From positions 372,001 through 436,000 of the forward strand of contig NZ_JAQIIX010000001.1 in assembly GCF_036946495.1 (NCBI RefSeq): a DNA stretch of 64,000 bases, read 5' to 3'. The position numbers and the translations under genes were made by a program. The notes beneath the pieces are model-generated. The model searched no databases. It was given only the letters and a program-made list of their open reading frames with translations, and had not been told where the DNA came from. This DNA comes from Mycolicibacterium neoaurum (lineage in GTDB: Bacteria; Actinomycetota; Actinomycetes; Mycobacteriales; Mycobacteriaceae). Positions 41,871 through 49,971 of the stretch are shown here, in pieces; position 1 is the stretch's first letter, and the number at the start of each line of letters is the position of its first letter.

Positions 41871-44800
41871 TCAAGCGCACTCGCCGGCATGGATCGTAAA
41901 GCACGACGGACACACCGCGTCACCTGAGCGTGTGCCAGCGGACTTCTGATCTATGCGCTGGGCCGCGAGCACCGCTTTCTGAAGCTCGCTTATGACGTGC
42001 TCGTTGCGGAGCAGCCTGCCCACCCGTTCCACAAGTTCGCCAGCCGATAGCGATTGGCCGGCGGACACGGTGCGGCAGTACTGCTGCACCTCCCTCGGAG
42101 GCACAATATCGATGGTCCTCGGGCCGAGTTCACGTGCGACGGTTGATGACTGGTTCCGCAGTCTGAAAGTCCGTGGTTTGTTGCCGGACTGGTTCAATGG
42201 GTTTTCCGAGACGATGCGCTGCTGCCGGTCTGCAGCTGAAATAGCCCGATTGAGCAGACGCGAGAACTCATCGTGAGACTCTCGGCCCGTCGCGCACTTT
42301 CGGTAGACCTGGTGCAGCCGCCACCCAGTCAGAGGACCTTCCGCACCCACGATGCGAACGATATTCTCGATGATGCGGTCGGCCGGTGTTTGGGAGATCG
42401 GCGATAAAGGCTCAGAGAAGACGGGATACGCCCGCAGCGCGGGAGGTGCAGAGCTGGAGGTCTGCGGCCGCGCATCGCTGATCGGAACCGGTGATTGAAG
42501 GCGTTCTGGAACCACGCGACGCGGTCGGTCCTGGAGGCTCTCTGACCGGGTCGAATTCTGCACTGGCGGTGCAGGTCTCACAACGCGGTGCCGAGTCGCT
42601 GGCGCAATCGGTCTGACGGATTCTGTCGTGGTCGTTGCCGGTCGAGATACGGTGGGCTTCTCAGTCGGGGGCGACGTCTTCGGTGGCTCACCTGGCGCTG
42701 TCGAGGGCGCGGTCTTCACCGATTGACCGAAAAGTCGCTCGCGTTCGGCAGCGATGATGTCGCGTGCGAGCTCGGCCTCGGTGACGTCGTAGGCTTCCGG
42801 GGCGCTTGCTGCGGTTTCGCTTTCGCGGGCAAAGCTTTCGAAGAGTTCCTTCTTGGTGGCCAGAATCTCACGAAGCCTCTGGTCGACTCCTTCGTCGGAC
42901 AGAAGTCGGTGGACTTGAACGGATTCGAGCTGGCCCATGCGATGCGCGCGTGCGATAGCTTGCCACTCGGTGGTTGGTTTGAGCTGCGGTTCGCAGATCA
43001 CAACGACCGAAGCCGCCTGGATGTTGAGACCCACTCCGCCAGCAACGATTTGGGCCACCAGCACGGCGCCCTTGTTGGCAGCTGAGAAGTCGTCGACCAT
43101 TACCTGGCGTTGGCTGGCGGCGACCGAGCCGGTCAGTGGTCCAAAGACCCGGCCCGGCATATGCCGTGCAACGTCGCTCAAGATATCGAGGAAGTGCGAA
43201 AAGACGACGATGCGGCGGCCGCTGGCCTCTGCCTCTTGAACGATCTCGACCAGGCGTTGCATCTTGGTCGATTTGATTCCCTGCTTCATCGTGGCCTGGC
43301 GCATCGCCATGAAGTTGCGCTGCTGCACGGCGGAGCGGTACGCCGCGGCGTCGTCTCCTGACATCGGCATCCACTCATCGACCTCCACCAGTTCGGGAAG
43401 CTCGGTGAGGACATCTTCTTGGTTGCGGCGTAGGTATGCCGGCGCTACCTGGTGGCGAAACTTCTTAGGCGCGAATTCGTTCGCATCCAACACGAGGTCC
43501 GGGCGGAGGTAACCGACGAGGTTGCGGAACTCGTCGAGTCGATTCTCCAGTGGCGTGCCGGTGAGCAGAATCGCCCGTTCACACGAGTCGATGAGCTGTG
43601 CGGTTCGTTGCGTGCGAAGGGCGTCGGGATTCTTGATGTAGTGCGCTTCGTCGACGACCACGCAACTGAGCGCCGGAACCGACACCTCATCGTTGAGCCA
43701 TCGCAGCGTATCGAAGGTCGTGACGCCCACGCCGCCGTTGCGTTGCCAGTTCTTCGCCGCCCATTGCCGGTCGGGGCCGTGCAGACGGTGTACGGGCAGA
43801 TTCGACTTCGCGCTGACCTCGCGAACCCAGTTGGTCACCACGGCGGCGGGGCACACGACCAGGAAGTTGTTGTCACCCTTTGCTCGCAGGTGCGCCAGCG
43901 TGGCGATAGCCTCGACGGTCTTGCCCAGGCCCATCTCGTCTCCAATGATGACCTTGCGCTGGACCAGTGCGAAACGTGCCGCAAAGCTCTGGTAGCCGCG
44001 TAGCGATGCAGTGAGGTAGTCGCCCTTCAACTCGAAATCACGTACTGCTTCGATGATTTCGGTAGGCAGGTCACCGTGAGTTTTCTCGTCGTCCTCAGTG
44101 ATGAATCCGAGTTCAGCGAGGAGCGCGAAGTAGTCCGCGGGACGGGTGAGGAAGTCTTCCCAGGGGTCGCCGGTTGTCGCAGCGTCTCGGGCGTCGGCGA
44201 TCGCTCGGGCTGCCCGGGCCACGATCTGAACGGCGTCCCGGAAGTCCGCGACAGTCGACAAGGCGGTGGGGATGATGATGGCGTGGGTGACCGTGTTGTC
44301 GATCGCGGCCGCGACAGGCGCCAACTCTTCGACAATTGCCATGTCGGCCGTCGACGCGGATGCCCGGCGTGCCGCATCCCACGCGCGCAGGTGGCGAAGG
44401 AACTCGGTGTGCTCCGGGGTGCGATTCTTGATGTCGATGCGCATCGGCATCTCGTCGTAGGTGTTCTGCCGCAGTGTCCGGGCGGCTCCGCGGATGCGGG
44501 TTGCAGACGTCTGCCCAATGCCGTCGAAGTGCTCGAGGATTGCTTCGTTCACCAAGACCTCGAGGACAGTGGTGATGCCGTTGTCGGTGAGAGCGCCGAC
44601 GCGGATCTTGTCGCGGGTGGCTTCGCGAAGCCGTTCCACTGACATGTCGGCCAGCATGCGATCGGTCTCTTTGGCGCGGACGGCGTTACCGGCGTCGACC
44701 GCAGCTTTGCGCAGCTTGGACTCTTCGGTAGCCGCACGGTGGATGACGGCGGTGGCGTTCGGGAGGATCGCGAAGGTCGTCGAGTCGACCAGCTCGGCAG

Positions 44801-45350
44801 TTTGGCCGTGGTCGGGTAGCTGCTGTTTGAAGCCCACCCAGTCGGTCAGGATGTCGCGGACAGTGAGGGCGCGGATCCGGGGATTATCGACCGGCTTGGC
44901 CTGGTCGATCGCCTGTCCAACACCACTAGTCAGGAACCACCGTCTGTAGTCGGTGAGGAATTGCGCCGCTTGATTTGCTTTGTCTCGGGTTCCGCCGAAC
45001 AGCAGCAGGCGGCCGAACCCCGTGACCTTCCTCAGGTCCTCCGTGGCCGCGGCGACTTCGGTGGTGAGCCGGTCAAGTTCTCGCTGGAAGTCCGGATGAA
45101 TTGACGGGAGGCAGGATGCCCTGGCCATGGCGTGGACAAGCGGCAGATCGTCGGCGCGTAGCGGGATGACGTGCCAGAGGTAGCGGTTGTTGCGCAGCGC
45201 CTTCGCGGTGCGTGCTCGTAGCGCGGCGGATTGGGTGCCGGCCGTGCCAGCAATCTCATGGCGTGCAGCTGCCACCGCCTTGGCCGCATCTACCCAGCCT
45301 CGTACTTCATCACCAATCGCCGCTGTTGACGGCTGTGCGTCGCTGCTCAT
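41871..45350 (-). CDS. SNF2-type helicase with helix-hairpin-helix insert
   Basis: SF2/SNF2 ATPase of 1159 residues. About 430 residues of helical N-terminus contain a helix-hairpin-helix near 275-293 (HFDGIGQTSATRIRGAARTL). The ATPase core starts around 445 with Walker A GDEMGLGKT (470-478), DEAH at 567-570, LTGTPLENR and a late IARAHRMGQ (motif VI). The tail of about 250 residues is Pro/Thr-rich and ends with CPSCFTIHAGEC, a possible zinc site. SNF2 helicases of this size are typical of phage-defence loci (for example DISARM DrmD). It is on the opposite strand from the transposition operon, divergent from the next helicase across 126 bp. Confidence 0.85.
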   Translation of the reverse strand: MSSDAQPSTAAIGDEVRGWVDAAKAVAAARHEIAGTAGTQSAALRARTAKALRNNRYLWHVIPLRADDLPLVHAMARASCLPSIHPDFQRELDRLTTEVAAATEDLRKVTGFGRLLLFGGTRDKANQAAQFLTDYRRWFLTSGVGQAIDQAKPVDNPRIRALTVRDILTDWVGFKQQLPDHGQTAELVDSTTFAILPNATAVIHRAATEESKLRKAAVDAGNAVRAKETDRMLADMSVERLREATRDKIRVGALTDNGITTVLEVLVNEAILEHFDGIGQTSATRIRGAARTLRQNTYDEMPMRIDIKNRTPEHTEFLRHLRAWDAARRASASTADMAIVEELAPVAAAIDNTVTHAIIIPTALSTVADFRDAVQIVARAARAIADARDAATTGDPWEDFLTRPADYFALLAELGFITEDDEKTHGDLPTEIIEAVRDFELKGDYLTASLRGYQSFAARFALVQRKVIIGDEMGLGKTVEAIATLAHLRAKGDNNFLVVCPAAVVTNWVREVSAKSNLPVHRLHGPDRQWAAKNWQRNGGVGVTTFDTLRWLNDEVSVPALSCVVVDEAHYIKNPDALRTQRTAQLIDSCERAILLTGTPLENRLDEFRNLVGYLRPDLVLDANEFAPKKFRHQVAPAYLRRNQEDVLTELPELVEVDEWMPMSGDDAAAYRSAVQQRNFMAMRQATMKQGIKSTKMQRLVEIVQEAEASGRRIVVFSHFLDILSDVARHMPGRVFGPLTGSVAASQRQVMVDDFSAANKGAVLVAQIVAGGVGLNIQAASVVVICEPQLKPTTEWQAIARAHRMGQLESVQVHRLLSDEGVDQRLREILATKKELFESFARESETAASAPEAYDVTEAELARDIIAAERERLFGQSVKTAPSTAPGEPPKTSPPTEKPTVSRPATTTTESVRPIAPATRHRVVRPAPPVQNSTRSESLQDRPRRVVPERLQSPVPISDARPQTSSSAPPALRAYPVFSEPLSPISQTPADRIIENIVRIVGAEGPLTGWRLHQVYRKCATGRESHDEFSRLLNRAISAADRQQRIVSENPLNQSGNKPRTFRLRNQSSTVARELGPRTIDIVPPREVQQYCRTVSAGQSLSAGELVERVGRLLRNEHVISELQKAVLAAQRIDQKSAGTRSGDAVCPSCFTIHAGECA

Positions 45351-45476
45351 GGTCCCCGTTGATCGACTTGCTTCCTGCGGGAGATTAGCGGACCTAGCGA
45401 CGATTCGCGGACTACCCCGGATATTGTCGGAGGGGTGGACTAGCGTCGTTCAGCTGTCTACAGGGGAGGACAAGAA
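45351..45476. promoter_or_regulatory. Divergent promoter region of two defence helicases
   Basis: 126 bp serving both helicase genes. A ribosome site GGGGAGGA precedes the forward GTG at 45477. No clear palindrome seen. Confidence 0.4.
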
Positions 45477-48400
45477 GTGCTGCTGGAAGAGTTGAAGCCT
45501 GGCCTGCGCATCGACGGCTTGATTCCAGCCCAGGTGATCACGGTGATCTTTGCCCAGTGGCACGGCACCGACGCTCTGGAGCTGACCTACAAGACCAACG
45601 ACGGTGCGCTCGGCCAGCAGGTGGTGTTCCGCAAGGATCAGGACAACCTCACCGTCGCCCAGACCGGCAGCCGGGCGTTCGATGCCAACGCCACCGACTT
45701 CAAGATGGTCGCCGAGGCCCAACGGATTACCCTGGCCGGGTTGTTCGACCCGATGTTGGCCGTGGCCACCAGCGACGTCAGGCCGCTCCCCCATCAGATC
45801 AGGGCCGTCTACGGCGAGCTTCTTCCCCGAACTCCACTGAGATTTCTGCTCGCCGACGACCCCGGCGCCGGCAAGACCATCATGGCCGGCCTGTACATCA
45901 AAGAGCTGCTGCTGCGCGACGACGTGCGCCAATGCTTGATCGTCGCCCCCGGCGGGTTGGTCGAGCAGTGGCAGGACGAACTGTTCTTCAAGTTCGGGCT
46001 GCGGTTCGACCTACTGACCAACCAGCTCATCGACGCCAACGTCAACCTCAACGTCTTCGAAAGCAACCCACTGCTGATCGCGCGGATGGATCAGCTGTCG
46101 CGCAATGAGGAGCTGCAGGCCCAACTCAAGGAGACCGAGTGGGACCTGATCATCGTCGACGAAGCCCACCGGATGGGCGCCCACTACTTCGGGGGCAAGC
46201 TGGAGAAGACAAAGCGCTTCCTGCTCGGGGAGATGCTCGGCCGCATCACCCGCCACCTGTTGCTGATGACCGCCACTCCTCACTCCGGCAAGGAAGAGGA
46301 CTTCCAGCTCTTCCTCACCCTGCTGGACCGCGACCGCTTCGAAGGTAAGCACACCAAGACCGCCAACACTGACGGCATCATGCGCCGCATGGTCAAAGAA
46401 GACCTGCTGACCTTCGACGGGAAGAAGCTCTTTCCGGAGCGCCGCGCCGAGACCGTGCCCTACGAACTCACCGAACTGGAGTACTCGCTCTACGAACAGG
46501 TGACCGCCTACGTCCGCGAGGGCATGAATCGTGCCGACCGGGTGGGCGGCAAACGCAAGAACACCGTCGGCTTCGCCCTGACCGTGCTGCAGCGCCGCCT
46601 GGCATCGAGCCCCGAAGCCATCTACAAGAGCCTCGTGCGCCGCACTGAACGGCTCGAGCGCAAGAAGCTCGAAATCCTCAACGGCACCTACACCGACAGG
46701 GAGCCGACCGTCGATGTCGAAGGACTCGACGCCGATGACTACAGCTCCGAGCAGATCGAGGAACTCGAAGAGGAGCTCCTCGACGCCGCCACCGCCGCGC
46801 AGACAGTCGAAGAACTTGATGCCGAACTGCTCGAACTAGCCGAGCTGACGACGGTCGCCAAGCAAGTTCGCGATTCCGGCACCGACCGCAAGTGGACCGA
46901 GCTCAGCCACATCCTCCAGGACGAGGCGCTGACCGTCGACGCGAACGGCTGGCCGCGCAAACTGATCATCTTCACTGAGCACCGCGACACCCTCGACTAC
47001 CTGGCCGGTCGCATCCGGACGCTAATCGGCAAGCCCAACGCCGTGCAGGCGATCCACGGCGGAGTGCGCCGCAGAGAGCGCCGCATGATCACCGAGGAAT
47101 TCACCAAGAACAGGGACTGCCAGATCCTACTGGCCACCGATGCCGCCGGCGAGGGCCTCAACCTGCAAGCTGCCCACCTCATGGTCAACTACGACCTGCC
47201 GTGGAACCCCAACCGGATCGAGCAGCGCTTCGGCCGTATCCACCGCATCGGCCAAGAGGAAGTCTGCCGCCTCTGGAACATCGTCGCCAGCAATACCCGC
47301 GAAGGTGACGTCTTTGTCCGGCTGCTTGCCAAGATTGAGGAACAGCGGAAAGCTTACGGCGGCAAAGTCTTCGACGTCCTCGGCGAAGCATTCTCGGAAA
47401 CTCCCCTGCGGGAACTGCTTCTGGACGCGATCCGGTACGGCGAACTTCCCGAAGTTCGCGCCAAGATGCACGAAGTCATCGACCACAAAGTGTCCGACGG
47501 GCTCAAAGAACTGCTCGACGAACGAGCACTCGCTTCGGACCATCTCGCCGACGCCGACCTCGCCAAGCTCCGCGCCGCCATGGACGAGGCCCGCGCACGC
47601 CGACTCCAGCCGCACTACATCGAGCTGGCATTCAAGGCAGCGTTCACCCGACTCGGTGGCCGCATCGCCAAACGCGAGCGAGGCCGCTACGAAATCGCCA
47701 ACGTGCCGGCACAAATCAGAGCCAGCAAGTACCAGCCGATCGCGACAAAGTATGACCGCGTCACCTTCGACCTTGAACATGTGCACTCCGAAGAGCGGGC
47801 ACGCGCCGACCTGCTCGCACCGGGACACCCGCTGCACGACGCAGTGATGGACGAAGCGATACGACACTTTGGCGGCACCCTCAACAGCGGCACCGTGCTG
47901 GTGTCAGCGACGCTGGAGGAGCCTCACCTGCTCGTCGGCGTTGTCGAAGAGGTCGCCGATGCCACCGGTGCTGCGGTGTCCCGACGTTTCGGCTACGCCT
48001 ACGTCGACAGCCTCGGCACCGTTACGCCTGCGGGTCCGGCACCCTATCTCGATTGCGTCGCCGCACCCGACACACCAGCCGTCGCCACCGCGCGCCAACT
48101 CCCCTGGCTGGCCGACGCCGAAGACCGCGCCAACAGCTGGATCATCACGACCCAACTCCCTGAATACCTATCCGAGGTGCAACCGCGTCGTGCCGCAGAG
48201 CTCGCGAAGTGTCGCGATCTAGTGGTGAAACGCCTTGAAGGTGAACGCGATCGGATGCTTCTCGACGCTGCTGTGGCCGCCGAAAAGGAGCAGGCCGGCG
48301 AAAAGCCGAAGGAGTCCGCCGAGAGCCTCAACCGCAAGGCAGTCGAGCTCGACGCGCGCCTACGCAACCGGCTTGAACTGCTCGACAAGCAATCACTGAT

Positions 48401-48887
48401 GTCGACCAAGCCACCGCGCATCGTCACCGCGGCACTCGTACTGCCCGTAGCGATGGTTGACGGTGAACTTCCCGCGTCGGCGCCAATCCACGCCAAGGAA
48501 ACCAAAGAGGTCGAACGCCGTGGTGTTGATCTAGTGATGTCGACGGAACGAGCACTTGGCCGCATACCAGTCGAACAGCCTTTCAATAACAAAGGATTCG
48601 ACATCCTATCGTCGGACTCAGGGGGCGACACCTACCGTATCGAGGTCAAAGCCAGGCTAGACGGAGCCAAGGACTTCTTCGTCACCCACAACGAGGTGAT
48701 GGTCGGCAAGAACGCGGTCCCGCGATACCGGCTGGCATTGGTCAGGGTTGATCCGCGAGGGTCGGACCATGATGAGGTTCGCTACCTCGACAACCCCTTC
48801 GCATCAACGGATCTGGGTGATTTTCACTCGACCGGCATCCGCGGCGATTGGGCGAAGATGTGGGCGAAGGGGACTCAGCCATTTTGA
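45477..48887 (+). CDS. DEAD/DEAH helicase with C-terminal DUF3883 nuclease-like domain
   Basis: SF2 helicase of 1136 residues. Walker A DDPGAGKT is at 127-134, DEAH at 228-231, TATPHSGKEEDFQLF near 265, and later helicase C-terminal motifs LIIFTEHRDTLDYLAGRI and ATDAAGEGLNLQAAHLMVNYDLPWNPNRIEQRFGRIHRIGQ. The end (about 1030-1120) is a DUF3883/NOV domain (NKGFDILSSDSGG, YRIEVKARLDG), often a restriction-endonuclease-like fold in defence proteins. This arrangement is seen in DISARM-like and DUF1156/DUF499 clusters. A convergent gene overlaps its last 13 bp. Start GTG at 45477. Confidence 0.87.
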   Translation: MLLEELKPGLRIDGLIPAQVITVIFAQWHGTDALELTYKTNDGALGQQVVFRKDQDNLTVAQTGSRAFDANATDFKMVAEAQRITLAGLFDPMLAVATSDVRPLPHQIRAVYGELLPRTPLRFLLADDPGAGKTIMAGLYIKELLLRDDVRQCLIVAPGGLVEQWQDELFFKFGLRFDLLTNQLIDANVNLNVFESNPLLIARMDQLSRNEELQAQLKETEWDLIIVDEAHRMGAHYFGGKLEKTKRFLLGEMLGRITRHLLLMTATPHSGKEEDFQLFLTLLDRDRFEGKHTKTANTDGIMRRMVKEDLLTFDGKKLFPERRAETVPYELTELEYSLYEQVTAYVREGMNRADRVGGKRKNTVGFALTVLQRRLASSPEAIYKSLVRRTERLERKKLEILNGTYTDREPTVDVEGLDADDYSSEQIEELEEELLDAATAAQTVEELDAELLELAELTTVAKQVRDSGTDRKWTELSHILQDEALTVDANGWPRKLIIFTEHRDTLDYLAGRIRTLIGKPNAVQAIHGGVRRRERRMITEEFTKNRDCQILLATDAAGEGLNLQAAHLMVNYDLPWNPNRIEQRFGRIHRIGQEEVCRLWNIVASNTREGDVFVRLLAKIEEQRKAYGGKVFDVLGEAFSETPLRELLLDAIRYGELPEVRAKMHEVIDHKVSDGLKELLDERALASDHLADADLAKLRAAMDEARARRLQPHYIELAFKAAFTRLGGRIAKRERGRYEIANVPAQIRASKYQPIATKYDRVTFDLEHVHSEERARADLLAPGHPLHDAVMDEAIRHFGGTLNSGTVLVSATLEEPHLLVGVVEEVADATGAAVSRRFGYAYVDSLGTVTPAGPAPYLDCVAAPDTPAVATARQLPWLADAEDRANSWIITTQLPEYLSEVQPRRAAELAKCRDLVVKRLEGERDRMLLDAAVAAEKEQAGEKPKESAESLNRKAVELDARLRNRLELLDKQSLMSTKPPRIVTAALVLPVAMVDGELPASAPIHAKETKEVERRGVDLVMSTERALGRIPVEQPFNNKGFDILSSDSGGDTYRIEVKARLDGAKDFFVTHNEVMVGKNAVPRYRLALVRVDPRGSDHDEVRYLDNPFASTDLGDFHSTGIRGDWAKMWAKGTQPF

Positions 48888-49834
48888 GGCAACCGCACAA
48901 CGACAACCCCTGCCACATCGCCGGGCATGTTCGACGACACTTCACCGACGCCGAACTCCCGCGACTCGATTTCGAGGACGTAATCGGGTGGAACGCGACG
49001 CAGAGGGCCGAGCACGTGCTTGAAGTAGGGAACACCAAAGTGGCCGGTGTCAGAGGGCAGGTCCGGGAAGACGGGTCCAAGGCGGTCATGGCTACCGTCG
49101 TGCATCGTGCTCGGTACAACTGGCGAATCTGCGCTGAACTGCCCCGCACGCACCCTCAGGATCCGGTCGATCGTCGACTTCGCCACTGCCCGGACACCTC
49201 GCTGAGGCGTCAGCAGAAAGTTGACGAGTTCAGGATCGAGCTGTCGACTCAACCCGGGTATGAACAAAGGACTGCTCGGGCCAGGCAGCCACATTTCTTC
49301 GAGTGCAACCGAACGTTCGTACGTGGTCGCGGAATCGTTGACGATCACCGGGTCGGCCAGCAGAGCCGGCATCAGGGAAACAGAGCGTTTCACACACGAC
49401 GGACAGCGCCTCACTCGGTGATCGTCGGAACACCGCTCCCAGTTCCGGTAGTCGCCCGTACCCAGGTACAACGCGCACACCGGTACCAGATCCAGATTCG
49501 CCGCTGTCGCCCTCAGACTCGACTGCTGACTGCCCGCGGAGCTGCCGTATCCGAAGTCGAATCGCCATTTGCCTCGGTGGACGTTCAGACGCTTTGCCTG
49601 CACAAGCATCCCGTAAGCGGAGTCGGCGTCCACCCACCACCAGATCCAGTCGGCGCCACTGGTGGCCTCTGCGGGCTGAGTGAACGGAACCACGCTGACG
49701 GCTGTAGCGGAGCGGGAGATCACGATCTCGGTGACAGCCGTTTCACCCCACCGCAGAAACGCTCGCTCACAGGCCGCCATGTGCTGCACGGAATGCTCTC
49801 GCGCCCGCCTGAACGCCGCCTCCACCGTCGCCAC
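48875..49834 (-). CDS. DUF6615-like protein of defence islands
   Basis: Protein of 319 residues on the opposite strand between helicase and methylase, overlapping the helicase end by 13 bp. The segment SGADWIWWWVDADSAYGMLVQAKRLN resembles the DUF6615 family, where ADW and VQAKRL are conserved and recall a PD-(D/E)xK-type strand with Asp and Lys. A cysteine cluster RCSDDHRVRRCPSCVKRS could bind zinc. The function is unknown. Its antisense placement inside an otherwise forward defence operon suggests a separate promoter and possibly a separate arrival. Confidence 0.6.
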   Translation of the reverse strand: MATVEAAFRRAREHSVQHMAACERAFLRWGETAVTEIVISRSATAVSVVPFTQPAEATSGADWIWWWVDADSAYGMLVQAKRLNVHRGKWRFDFGYGSSAGSQQSSLRATAANLDLVPVCALYLGTGDYRNWERCSDDHRVRRCPSCVKRSVSLMPALLADPVIVNDSATTYERSVALEEMWLPGPSSPLFIPGLSRQLDPELVNFLLTPQRGVRAVAKSTIDRILRVRAGQFSADSPVVPSTMHDGSHDRLGPVFPDLPSDTGHFGVPYFKHVLGPLRRVPPDYVLEIESREFGVGEVSSNMPGDVAGVVVVRLPQNG

Positions 49835-49971
49835 GGCCGAATACTCGCATATGCGATAGGTCGAGTCTGTGGGATGAGCCGGGTGTCGTCACGCAATTTC
49901 GATGGGTTTCAGCAGGCAGTGGCGCCGCGGCGCCGCGTGGTCATGCCCGAGAGCTGGGCAGAAGGGTCATT

